In this document: positions 1 to 6,474 of the stretch, piece after piece
How positions within the stretch are numbered: the stretch's first letter is position 1
Layout: each line of letters starts with the position of its first letter
DNA from: Intrasporangium_A sp039812505
GTDB taxonomy: Bacteria; Actinomycetota; Actinomycetes; Actinomycetales; Dermatophilaceae
Direction of reading: 5' to 3'
Assembly (NCBI RefSeq): GCF_039812505.1
Contig: NZ_JBDIAQ010000017.1
Span: forward strand, 1 to 41,580
DNA length: 41,580 nt
Position numbers and translations under genes: made by a program
The notes under the pieces: model-generated
Told to the model about the DNA's origin: nothing
What the model saw: only the letters and a program-made list of their open reading frames with translations
The model's database searches: none

Positions 1-12
1 GACGCGATCTGA

Positions 13-38
13 CCGGTACCGCTCGACAGCGCTACCGG
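13..38. terminator. Imperfect inverted repeat, possible terminator
   Basis: Ten-base arms (13-22 and 29-38) pair with one mismatch around a 6-base loop. It follows an in-frame TGA at 10-12 that could be the end of a plus-strand gene starting before the window. No T-run follows, as is common for actinobacterial terminators. The assignment rests on structure alone. Confidence 0.3.
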
Positions 39-50
39 CGCCCCACCCCG

Positions 51-96
51 GTTGTGCGTGGTTGTGGTCGCCAGGGCCGCCACAACCACGCACAAC
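51..96. terminator. Perfect 17-bp inverted repeat
   Basis: Arms at 51-67 and 80-96 are exact reverse complements (17 bp) around a 12-base loop. The arms are rich in GTTGTG/CACAAC, unlike the surrounding GC-rich DNA. It lies 24 bases beyond the stop codon of the minus-strand acetyltransferase remnant, so it is probably a bidirectional terminator. A mobile or repetitive hairpin element is the alternative. Confidence 0.5.
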
Positions 97-120
97 CCCC
101 CGGTGCTGACCCAGAGGCCG

Positions 121-324
121 TCACAGCGTGCGCAGCATGCGGGTGTTGCCGAGGGTGTTGGGTTTGACCCGCTCCAGGTCGAGGAACTCGGCGACGCCCT
201 CGTCGTACGAGCGCAGCAGCTCGGCGTAGACGTCACCGGTGACCGCCTGGCCCTCGATCGACGCGAAACCGTGCCGGGTGAAGAACCTCGTCTCGAAGGT
301 GAGGCAGAACAGGCACCCCCGGTC
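121..324 (-). pseudogene. N-acetylglutamate synthase-like acetyltransferase, 3' remnant
   Basis: On the minus strand the frame ending in TGA at 121-123 reads CLFCLTFETRFFTRHGF, then YAELLRSYDEGVAEFLDLE and VKPNTLGNTRML. This is the characteristic C-terminal third of actinobacterial amino-acid N-acetyltransferases (first step of arginine synthesis, GNAT fold), normally about 170 residues. Only about 65 residues are recognisable. Upstream of about position 324 the similarity stops, no start codon with a ribosome site is present, and the plus-strand gene at 342 begins. I read it as a 5'-truncated remnant. The acetyl-CoA-binding part would have been in the missing segment. A frameshifted or displaced intact gene is not visible in the window. 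Confidence 0.6.
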
Positions 325-341
325 GGGCGCTACGCTGGGAC

Positions 342-935
342 ATGAGTGAGCGGCATACGCCGGAGGGGCCCGGCGAACGCCCGACGGTGGGGCCGTTGGG
401 TGAGCGCTTGGTGAGCGGGCGGACCCGCCCCCAGCGGCTGCTGATCTGGCTCGGCGCGGCGGCGACCTCGATCCTGGCGATCGGCGCCCTGGTGACCGCG
501 GTCACCGGCTGGTTCCACGGGCAGGGTCAGCCGGCGGCGCCCACCGTCGCCGGACCGACCCAGGGGCCGACCGGGTCGGCGGCTGTCAGACCGGCCGGGC
601 CGGACGGCGTGGTGGTGGTGCGGAACCAGTCCGCGGAGGCGGACCAGCTGGTCCGCACCCTGCTGGACTCGGTCGGCAGGCACCCCGTGCAGCTCAACCA
701 CCAGATCCTCGCGCCCGAGTACCTGAGCACCGGCATGCCCGAGCTGACCTACGGCTGTGACGCATCCGGGTTCTGCGTCAAGACCAGGATCGAATGGACC
801 AACAAGCCCTTCGGGTCCGTGCGTGGCGGGTTCTGGGCGCAGGGGTGCTACCAGGTCGCCAAGGACGGCGAGGGCTACGGTGTCGAGCCCCTCGACCTGG
901 AGCTGACCCACCAGGGGCCGGTGTGCCCGTCATGA
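342..935 (+). CDS. Single-pass membrane protein, unknown function
   Basis: A 197-residue protein. A charged, proline-rich cytoplasmic N-terminus (about 1-30) is followed by one membrane segment (about 33-56). A low-complexity Pro/Gly linker (about 60-90) leads to a predicted extracellular domain of about 105 residues with four cysteines (139, 145, 169, 195) that could form two disulfides. I do not recognise the family. A TACGCT -10-like hexamer ends five bases before the ATG and there is no Shine-Dalgarno sequence, so translation may be leaderless. It sits between the truncated acetyltransferase and the 52-bp repeats, and it may have arrived with the rearrangement that broke the former. Confidence 0.6.
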   Translation: MSERHTPEGPGERPTVGPLGERLVSGRTRPQRLLIWLGAAATSILAIGALVTAVTGWFHGQGQPAAPTVAGPTQGPTGSAAVRPAGPDGVVVVRNQSAEADQLVRTLLDSVGRHPVQLNHQILAPEYLSTGMPELTYGCDASGFCVKTRIEWTNKPFGSVRGGFWAQGCYQVAKDGEGYGVEPLDLELTHQGPVCPS

Positions 936-1061
936 GGGCGCGGGCGCGTCACGTGGCCGGCTGCGGGCCGGCGTGGTCCCGGGGGCCGACCCGGCGTGTG
1001 CGCCGGTCGAGCGGTGACGGGTGTTGCCAGGGGTGACCCGGCATGACGGCGCGGGTGCGCT

Positions 1062-1269
1062 GCTCGCGGGGGTGGCTGGCCACCAGCTATCGGGCCGGGG
1101 CGGGATTGTGGGTGCTCGCGGGGGTGGTTGGCCACCAGCTATCGGGCCGGGGCGGGATTGTGGGTGCTCGCGGGGGGGGCTGGCCATCGACTATCGGGCC
1201 GGGGCGGGATTGTGGGTGCTCGCGGGGGTGGTTGGCCATCGACTATCGGGCCGGGGCGGGATTGTGGGT
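1062..1269. repeat. Four 52-bp tandem repeats
   Basis: Four head-to-tail units of exactly 52 bp: 1062-1113, 1114-1165, 1166-1217, 1218-1269, then a 5-base partial copy. Units 1 and 2 share GGCCACCAGCTATC; units 3 and 4 share GGCCATCGACTATC. The array therefore contains two subtypes and probably grew by duplication. Unit length is not a multiple of three, so reading frames shift between copies and the array is not coding. Each unit carries a short GGTGGC..GCCACC-like inverted repeat that is weaker in unit 3. The array ends 45 bases before the 3' end of the tRNA gene. Confidence 0.95.
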
Positions 1270-1314
1270 GCTCGTCCGGGCGCCGGGTCGCCGCGTCATC
1301 GACCGGTGCGAACG

Positions 1315-1387
1315 TGGGCCCCGTCGGGCTCGAACCGACGACCGGCGGATTAAAAGTCCGATGCTCTACCAACTGAGCTAGAGGCCC
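1315..1387 (-). tRNA. tRNA-Lys (anticodon UUU)
   Basis: The 73-nt minus-strand gene folds as a cloverleaf. The acceptor arms GGGCCTC/GGGGCCC pair with one G-U, followed by discriminator A. The D arm contains AGCTCAGTTGGTAGAGC, the anticodon stem-loop is CGGACTTTTAATCCG with anticodon TTT, and the T arm contains GGTTCGAGCC. CCA is not encoded, which is usual in actinobacteria. The 3' end faces the 52-bp tandem repeats; tRNA 3' ends are common integration sites, though I see no integrase or att duplication here. Confidence 0.96.
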
Positions 1388-1851
1388 GCAGGAGCCGGTC
1401 GCGGCCACCTCGACACGCCCCGGTCGCTGCGGCACGGGTCCGACCCGCCAGCCACCAGTATGCCGGACCGTCTGCCCGCCCGACCCGGTACCGGCCCGCC
1501 GCCCCACAGGGGCGGCGCCTGCGGGCCGGCTGGTACCCGACGGCGACGACCCGCCCGCGGGCTCACCGGGGAACGGCCGGCAACCGGTCCGCCCCGACGC
1601 CACCCGCACAGGGGTATGCCGCTCACCTCGCAGCGCCGCCGACCCGGCCCTGCGCACGAGGCGGGCTCGGCGGCATACCCCCCCACCCGCGCGCGCAGTC
1701 CGGCGACCCGTGATCCGACCGGTGCCCACGCCGACCCGGGCACGCCGGGCCCGTTAGGGTGGTCGTGGTTGAGCCACCAGCCGACGGTCGCTGCCCGGTC
1801 CGCCCGGGCCGGCCAGGATCGGCGACGGCCAGGAACCAGGAGAAGCCCGGG
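1388..1851. other. Intergenic region between tRNA-Lys and the PAS-ANTAR gene
   Basis: No convincing gene is visible in these 464 bases; open frames here have arginine/proline-rich translations typical of out-of-frame GC-rich DNA. Two copies of the frequent octamer occur (GTATGCCG at 1614-1621 and CGGCATAC at 1671-1678). A TAGGGT -10-like element sits at 1755-1760, pointing toward the downstream gene. Nothing else is recognisable. Confidence 0.6.
1755..1760 (+). promoter_or_regulatory. -10 element candidate for the PAS-ANTAR gene
   Basis: TAGGGT fits the actinobacterial -10 consensus TAnnnT. It would give a 5' leader of about 85 bases to the ATG at 1852. A GTG at 1765 in the same frame could allow a leaderless, 29-residue-longer product, but it lies only four bases beyond the hexamer. 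No clear -35 is seen. Confidence 0.35.
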
Positions 1852-2652
1852 ATGCCGAAGCGCAGCGAGTCGACACCTCACTTCACGGAGGCGAGCGCCC
1901 CACCGGTGGCAGCATGCCGGTACGACGCGGTCGGCGACCGGCTGTGGTGGTCCCCGCAGATGTACCGGCTGTTCGGCTTCGAGCCGGGCGAGGTCGTCCC
2001 CACGCTGGCGCTCGTGGACGCGCACATCCACCCGGAAGACCGGCTCACGGTGCACGGGATCTGCTGCCCGGCGTGGCAGCACGGCGGGCCGTTCACGACG
2101 CGCCACCGCATCCACGACAGCAGGGGGGCCGTGCACGACGTGCTCGCGGTGGGCGAGTCGATCCTGACCGAGGGGCGTTGCGTGACGGTCCATGCCTACT
2201 ACGTCGACGTCACGACCCAGATCGGCGCCGACGTGCGGGCCGGCGTCACCACCGCGCTGACCGAGACGTTCCGCACCCGGGGGCTGATCGACCAGGTCAA
2301 GGGTGCGCTGATGCTGGCCTACGGCGTCGACGCCGACACCGCGTTCTCGCTGCTGCGGGGCATCTCGAACAACCACAACCTGCGGGTCGCGCAGCTGGCG
2401 GCCTACGTCGCCGACCGGATGGCCCGCGCGGAGCCCGGCCCGGAGCCGGCCCAGGAGACGCTCTTCGAGATCCTCGCCTCGGTCGCCGACCGGCGCGCCC
2501 TCATCGAGTCGTGGGCCGAGCCGGACGGGAGCGTCCCCGACCCGCCACACCCCGGGGGACTCGACACCGAGCGACCTCCCGACACCGAGGGACGGGAGCC
2601 GGATGGAGCGGGGCAGGGCCGGTCGGGTCCGGCCGGCCCGCCAGCGGGCTAG
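1852..2652 (+). CDS. PAS-ANTAR signalling / RNA-binding antiterminator protein
   Basis: A 266-residue protein. Residues about 20-122 form a PAS_3-type sensor fold (RLWWSPQMYRLFGFEPGE, then HPEDR). Residues about 135-190 form an ANTAR domain (FRTRGLIDQVKGALMLAYGVDADTAF..LL). ANTAR domains bind paired hairpins in nascent RNA and prevent termination, so a PAS-ANTAR protein probably links a small-molecule or redox cue to that activity. The C-terminal 75 residues are Pro/Gly-rich and look disordered. The ATG at 1852 is preferred because AGGAG lies nine bases upstream and the PAS fold begins soon after; frames from 1759 or 1765 would add an Arg/Pro-rich leader. No target hairpin pair or partner kinase is adjacent. 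Confidence 0.85.
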   Translation: MPKRSESTPHFTEASAPPVAACRYDAVGDRLWWSPQMYRLFGFEPGEVVPTLALVDAHIHPEDRLTVHGICCPAWQHGGPFTTRHRIHDSRGAVHDVLAVGESILTEGRCVTVHAYYVDVTTQIGADVRAGVTTALTETFRTRGLIDQVKGALMLAYGVDADTAFSLLRGISNNHNLRVAQLAAYVADRMARAEPGPEPAQETLFEILASVADRRALIESWAEPDGSVPDPPHPGGLDTERPPDTEGREPDGAGQGRSGPAGPPAG

Positions 2653-2655
2653 CCT
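2650..2655 (+). promoter_or_regulatory. -10 element, leaderless promoter candidate
   Basis: TAGCCT overlaps the stop codon of the PAS-ANTAR gene and ends six bases before the GTG at 2662. This is the spacing expected if transcription begins at the start codon. No properly spaced Shine-Dalgarno sequence is present for that gene. Confidence 0.45.
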
Positions 2656-2661
2656 GCTGGA

Positions 2662-3276
2662 GTGAGCAACGAGGAGCGCCGTACGCCGCCGCGCCGGCCG
2701 GCGTTCTTCAGCCCGTCGGCGCTCGAGGCCCACGGCGGGTCCTACGACCCGACCGAGGCGCTGCACGCCGCCCACGCGACCGCCGCGGTCCTCGTGCACA
2801 CGGGGCGGGCGGCGGCCGACCCCGAGCTGACCGAGCGCCTCGTCGAGCTGGTCGCCGAGATCGGCCTGTCGACGGTGGCCGAGCTGTGGTCGGAGCGGCC
2901 CGCCCGGACCCTGCCCGGGGCGCTGTGGCGGCTCTACGTCCTGCACGAGTGGGTGCGTCGCGCCCCCGAGCAGGCCAGCCGCGAGTATGCCGCCGGGGTG
3001 TGGTTCACCGGCCCCAACCACGTGGTCGCGGGCGCGGCCGAGCCGCCGGGTCCTGAGGAGGTCCGCCGCGTCAGCGACGAGATCCTGCGCGGCGTCTTCG
3101 CCGGCGACCTCGCCGTGGCGCTGGAGCGGGCCGCCGCGTTCTGCCGCGTCGTCTCCGCCGGGCGCGCCGACATCGGGGAGGGGGAGCAGGCGGCGGCGGG
3201 CGCTGCGAACCTGCTCGCGATGGCCGGCGACCTGACCGCCTGCGCGCACCTGTGGCGGGCCGGCACCCTGGCCTGA
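2662..3276 (+). CDS. Conserved-looking hypothetical helical protein
   Basis: A 204-residue soluble protein, predicted almost entirely alpha-helical, with no membrane segment or signal peptide. A central stretch reads AELWSERPARTLPGALWRLY and VLHEWVRR, a pattern I associate with uncharacterised actinobacterial proteins of similar size; no function is known to me. The start is GTG at 2662, nine bases after the PAS-ANTAR stop, with a -10-like TAGCCT directly upstream, so it may be transcribed as a leaderless message as well as by read-through. It may form a unit with the PAS-ANTAR gene, but nothing in the sequence shows a functional link. Confidence 0.7.
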   Translation: MSNEERRTPPRRPAFFSPSALEAHGGSYDPTEALHAAHATAAVLVHTGRAAADPELTERLVELVAEIGLSTVAELWSERPARTLPGALWRLYVLHEWVRRAPEQASREYAAGVWFTGPNHVVAGAAEPPGPEEVRRVSDEILRGVFAGDLAVALERAAAFCRVVSAGRADIGEGEQAAAGAANLLAMAGDLTACAHLWRAGTLA

Positions 3277-3283
3277 CGCAGGT

Positions 3284-3338
3284 CCGGCCGGACCGAAGTC
3301 TTCGAAGGAAGTTCTGCCGGCTGGACGGAAGTCTTTCG
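3284..3338. repeat. Imperfect direct repeat upstream of the 70-residue gene
   Basis: Two near-identical segments of 22-23 bases start at 3284 and 3316, each of the form CCGGC-GGAC-GAAGTCTT-CGA. They are 32 bases apart, about three helical turns. The region is non-coding and locally less GC-rich. It could be a paired operator or a degenerate repeat; no protein can be assigned. Confidence 0.4.
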
Positions 3339-3514
3339 AGATCGGCCGCCGGACCCTTATTCTGGACTGCGCGTCGGGTCGCGGTAGCCCCGGGTCCCAA
3401 ATTCTGCCGCTCAGAGCGGCCCTGTGCCGAGAGGCGCTCCCGGCCCGACGCAACAGGTCGGCGCACTGCTCGGAATCCGTCGACCGATAGCCCCCCGCCG
3501 GGTCTCGGCGGACC

Positions 3515-3520
3515 CTAGAT
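3515..3520 (+). promoter_or_regulatory. -10 element, leaderless promoter candidate
   Basis: TAGATT ends eight bases before the ATG at 3529, consistent with a transcript beginning at or next to the start codon. No Shine-Dalgarno sequence lies upstream of that ATG. Confidence 0.45.
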
Positions 3521-3528
3521 TTGTCTGC

Positions 3529-3741
3529 ATGACGCGTGCGGACGAGGGTGAAGGGGAGCTGCTCGACGCCGACCTGCGCGACGAGATCGAGCTCGTCAGC
3601 GACCTCGTCGTCGCGGCCTCCGCGTCCGACCGCCACTTCACCCCCGCCGAGGTCGATGCCCTGCTCGGGATCGGGCCCGAGGCCCCCGACGAGCCCGCCG
3701 GCGACGAGCGCGGGTCCGCAGCCGAGCCCGCCGACGGCTGA
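3529..3741 (+). CDS. Small acidic protein, unknown
   Basis: A 70-residue, strongly acidic protein with no membrane segment. Residues about 15-45 (LRDEIELVSDLVVAASASDRHFTPAEVDALLGI) look like two amphipathic helices; the last 20 residues are Glu/Asp/Pro-rich and probably disordered. The start is ATG at 3529, chosen for the -10 element just upstream. A longer frame from 3424 would add a basic leader unlike the rest. It precedes the DUF47-Pit pair by about 100 bases. The composition suits a small regulator or adaptor, but no family is recognised. Confidence 0.6.
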   Translation: MTRADEGEGELLDADLRDEIELVSDLVVAASASDRHFTPAEVDALLGIGPEAPDEPAGDERGSAAEPADG

Positions 3742-3797
3742 CGTCCGCCGGGCGCGCCAGCGGGCCGCTGGTTTGCGCCGACGTGCACCGGACGGCA

Positions 3798-3803
3798 TAG
3801 CAT
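3798..3803 (+). promoter_or_regulatory. Promoter candidate for DUF47-pit
   Basis: TAGCAT (-10) at 3798-3803 is preceded by TTGCGC at 3773-3778 with a 19-base spacer, which is longer than ideal. It would start a leader of about 30 bases before the GTG at 3839. Confidence 0.35.
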
Positions 3804-3838
3804 CGTCCCGACCAGCCGTCCAGCGACCGGAGCCAGCC

Positions 3839-4459
3839 GTGGGCCTACGCCTCACACCCCAGGAGACGAGCTTCTACTCGCTCTTCGCCACGTCAGCCGA
3901 TCTGCTCGTCCAGGCCACCCGCGAGCTCACCAGGCTGCTCGAGGCCGCCCCGTCCGACCGCCAGCCGATCGCCGACCGCCTGAAGGAGCTCGAGCACGAG
4001 GCCGACGACGCGACCCACGCGATCATCAAGCGGGTCAACAGCTCGTTCATCACACCCTTCGACCGCGAGGACATCCACGGCCTGGCCGCCCACCTGGACG
4101 ACTGCATGGACCACATGGAGGAGGCGGCCGACCTGATCTGCCTCTACCGGATCGGCGAGCTGCCCAGCGGTCTGGCCGGCCAGTTCGAGATCCTCTCGCG
4201 CATGGCCGAGGTCACCGCGGAGGCGATGCCCAGGCTGCGCTCGCTGCAGAACCTGTCCTCCTACTGGATCGAGATCAACCGTCTGGAGAACCAGGCCGAC
4301 GACCTGCACCGCAAGATGCTCGCGGGACTGTTCAACAACGGCAACGACGCGATCCACGTGATGAAGGCCAAGGAGATAATCGACGGCTTCGAGGACGCAG
4401 CCGACTCGTTCGAGAAGGTTGCCCACCTCGTCGAGGGCATCGCCGTCAAGGAGTCGTAA
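3839..4459 (+). CDS. DUF47 / PhoU-like phosphate transport accessory protein
   Basis: A 206-residue all-helical protein of the DUF47 family, structurally related to PhoU. Typical features are the ETSFYSLFATSADLL opening, the acidic LEHEADDATHAIIKRVN segment and the HLDDCMDHMEEAADLI segment; these Asp/Glu runs bind metal in PhoU-like folds. DUF47 proteins are usually encoded next to Pit transporters and are thought to control them. The pit gene follows after three bases, so the two are translated from one message. The start is GTG at 3839 with GGAG six bases upstream; upstream in-frame sequence is Arg/Pro-rich and not homologous. Confidence 0.9.
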   Translation: MGLRLTPQETSFYSLFATSADLLVQATRELTRLLEAAPSDRQPIADRLKELEHEADDATHAIIKRVNSSFITPFDREDIHGLAAHLDDCMDHMEEAADLICLYRIGELPSGLAGQFEILSRMAEVTAEAMPRLRSLQNLSSYWIEINRLENQADDLHRKMLAGLFNNGNDAIHVMKAKEIIDGFEDAADSFEKVAHLVEGIAVKES

Positions 4460-4462
4460 CCG

Positions 4463-5461
4463 GTGCTGGACCTGCTGCCCATCGGCATCGTCATCGCGCT
4501 GGCGATGGGCTTCAACTACACCAACGGGTTCCACGACGCGGCGAACGCCATCGCCACGTCGGTCTCGACCCGGGCCCTGACCCCCCGTGCCGCGCTGTTC
4601 ATGGCCGCGGTCGCCAACCTCGTCGGCGCCTTCTTCGGCACCAAGGTGGCCAAGACCATCGGGTCCGGGATCATCGACGAGCCCGTGGGCGTGCGTGGCC
4701 TGTGGCTCGTCGGCGCCGCCCTCGTGGGCGCGATCGGCTGGAACCTGATCACCTGGTGGTTCGGGCTGCCCTCCTCGTCGTCCCACGCGCTCATCGGCGG
4801 CCTGGCCGGCGCCGCCGTCGTCGCCGGGGTCGGGGTGCAGTGGTTCAACATCCTGATGGTGGTCATCATCCCGATGATCGTCTCGCCGGTCGCCGGCCTG
4901 CTGCTCGGCTACCTGGTCATGACCGCGATCCTCTGGCTGTTCCGGCACGCCCAGCCCGGCAAGGTCCAGCGTGGCTTCCGCTGGGCCCAGACCCTCTCCG
5001 CGGCCGCAATGGCCTTCGGGCACGGCCTGCAGGACGCCTCCAAGACCGCCGGCGTCGTCGTGCTGGCGCTGAGCGTCGCCGGCCACCACGAGGGGTCGCA
5101 CATCCCGGTCTGGGTCCTGGTGCTGTCCGCCATCGTCATCTCCCTGGGCACCTACTCGGGCGGCTGGCGGATCATGCGCACCCTGGGCCGGCGCATCATC
5201 CACCTCACCCCGCCGCAGGGCTTCGCCGCCGAGACCACCGCCGCCGGGATCCTCTACGTCGCCGGGATGAGCTTCGGGGCGCCGATCTCGACGACGCACA
5301 CGATCACCTCGGCGATCATGGGCGTCGGCGCGACCAAGCGGCTCTCGGCGGTGCGCTGGGGGGTGGCCGGCAACATCGTCGGCGCGTGGATCTTCACCTT
5401 CCCCGGGGCCGCCCTGGTCGCGATGATCGCGTGGTACGTCACGTTCTGGGGGCGCCTCTGA
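4463..5461 (+). CDS. pit: Inorganic phosphate transporter, Pit family
   Basis: A 332-residue integral membrane protein that imports phosphate, as metal phosphate, using the proton gradient. The Pit signature GFNYTNGFHDAANAIATSVSTRALTP lies at about 14-39, and its counterpart near the C-terminus (GMSFGAPISTTHTITSAIMG) forms the second half of the inverted repeat. About ten membrane segments are predicted. Start is GTG at 4463, three bases after the DUF47 stop. With ppk1 on the opposite strand nearby, the region handles phosphate uptake and polyphosphate storage. The gene faces mutT1 convergently across a small hairpin. Confidence 0.93.
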   Translation: MLDLLPIGIVIALAMGFNYTNGFHDAANAIATSVSTRALTPRAALFMAAVANLVGAFFGTKVAKTIGSGIIDEPVGVRGLWLVGAALVGAIGWNLITWWFGLPSSSSHALIGGLAGAAVVAGVGVQWFNILMVVIIPMIVSPVAGLLLGYLVMTAILWLFRHAQPGKVQRGFRWAQTLSAAAMAFGHGLQDASKTAGVVVLALSVAGHHEGSHIPVWVLVLSAIVISLGTYSGGWRIMRTLGRRIIHLTPPQGFAAETTAAGILYVAGMSFGAPISTTHTITSAIMGVGATKRLSAVRWGVAGNIVGAWIFTFPGAALVAMIAWYVTFWGRL

Positions 5462-5468
5462 CGTCGGG

Positions 5469-5487
5469 CCGGGACGCAGCCGTCCGG
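5469..5487. terminator. Hairpin between convergent pit and mutT1
   Basis: CCGGGACG and CGTCCGG pair around a CAGC loop with one bulged G. The position between two convergent stop codons suggests a bidirectional terminator. There is no T-run. Confidence 0.4.
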
Positions 5488-5518
5488 CGCCGAGGGTGGC
5501 CGGGGCGAGGGTCCGCGC

Positions 5519-6469
5519 TCAGCAGGTGATGCGCTCGACCGCGACCACGGCCGCGGCCTCGGCCCGTCCGTGGACGTGGCAGACCAGCACCTCGCCCTTG
5601 CGCATCTGCTCGTCCGCCGCCCCCGCCAGCTCCTCGCGGCACGCCTCGGCCCGCGGGAGGTCGTCGGCGACCAGCTCGACCAGGCGCCCGAGCAGGTCGG
5701 GCAGGACCGGCCCGTGGGTGCACAGCGCAGCGGGGGTAGCGCGCCGCAACGCCGCGGCCAGGTGACGTGCCGCCCGGGCGGGGTCGGCGGCATACCCCTC
5801 CTCGGAGAGGCCGTCCTTCGCGCGCAGCCGCAGCCCGGCGCGGGCGGCATACGGCTCGAGGGTGGCCGAGCAGCGCACGGAGGGTGAGGTGACCAGCCGG
5901 GAGATGCCGTATGCCGCCAGCACCCCGGCGATCGTGGCCGCCTGCCGGGTGCCCGCCGCGGTCAGCGGCCGGAGCCGGTCGTCGCCGCGCCAGGCCTCGC
6001 GGGGCCGGGCCCTGGCGTGCCGGACGAGCGCCAGCGGCCAGGTGTCCAGGCGACCGTCGCGCTCGGCCCGCACGAGCGCGCGCAGCTGCTCCCGGTCACG
6101 CGAGTAGTCCAGCCGGTCGTGGGCGGCGCCGACCTCGACCCAGTCGAGCGCGTCGATCTCGTGCTCGAGACGGCCGTGGCCCCCGGTGACGACCGCGGCC
6201 CAGTAGTCGACGTGCTTGCTGGCGAGCCCGCCGGCCCCGTCGGGCAGGGGGTACTCCGACGGCGGCAGGGGCGCGGCGAGCCGGACCTGCAGCCCGGTCT
6301 CCTCGAGGGTCTCGCGGACCGCGGCCAGGCACGGCAGCTCGTCGGGGTCGAGCTTGCCCTTGGGCCAGGACCAGTCGTCGTACTTCGGCCGGTGCACGAG
6401 GGCGACCTCGAGCCGGCCGTCGCGGCGACGCCACGGCAGGGTCCCCGCGGCCGGGATGGAGGAGGCCAC
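5519..6469 (-). CDS. mutT1: MutT1-type NUDIX hydrolase with C-terminal histidine phosphatase domain
   Basis: A 316-residue two-domain enzyme. Residues 1-140 are a NUDIX domain with a complete Nudix box at 38-60 (G-x5-E-x7-RETLEETGL). Residues about 144-310 are a histidine phosphatase (RHG) domain: the LVRHARA motif has catalytic His151 and THGPVL supplies the second His (252). Mycobacterial MutT1 has this architecture and hydrolyses 8-oxo-(d)GTP and diadenosine polyphosphates, cleaning the nucleotide pool. The gene starts five bases after ppk1, the same pairing seen in mycobacteria, so the two are probably cotranscribed. All catalytic motifs are present. Confidence 0.88.
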   Translation of the reverse strand: MASSIPAAGTLPWRRRDGRLEVALVHRPKYDDWSWPKGKLDPDELPCLAAVRETLEETGLQVRLAAPLPPSEYPLPDGAGGLASKHVDYWAAVVTGGHGRLEHEIDALDWVEVGAAHDRLDYSRDREQLRALVRAERDGRLDTWPLALVRHARARPREAWRGDDRLRPLTAAGTRQAATIAGVLAAYGISRLVTSPSVRCSATLEPYAARAGLRLRAKDGLSEEGYAADPARAARHLAAALRRATPAALCTHGPVLPDLLGRLVELVADDLPRAEACREELAGAADEQMRKGEVLVCHVHGRAEAAAVVAVERITC

Positions 6470-6474
6470 CCGGC

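Noticed and set aside
1062..1269. Possible CRISPR array
   Set aside because: The units are contiguous without unique spacers, and no cas genes are present.
1021..1381. Overlapping frames with repeated peptides such as LSGRGGIVGAR in the 52-bp array
   Set aside because: The 52-base unit shifts frame each copy, so the peptides switch frame along the array. There is no ribosome site, and the frames run into the tRNA gene.
1300..1400. Integrated element at the tRNA-Lys 3' end
   Set aside because: No integrase, transposase or duplicated tRNA 3' segment is visible in the window, so the suspicion remains unsupported.
1378..3855. Open frame of over 800 codons on the minus strand across the PAS-ANTAR region
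   Set aside because: It runs through the tRNA gene boundary and antisense to a clear PAS-ANTAR protein. Composition is Arg/Pro/Gly-rich without domains.
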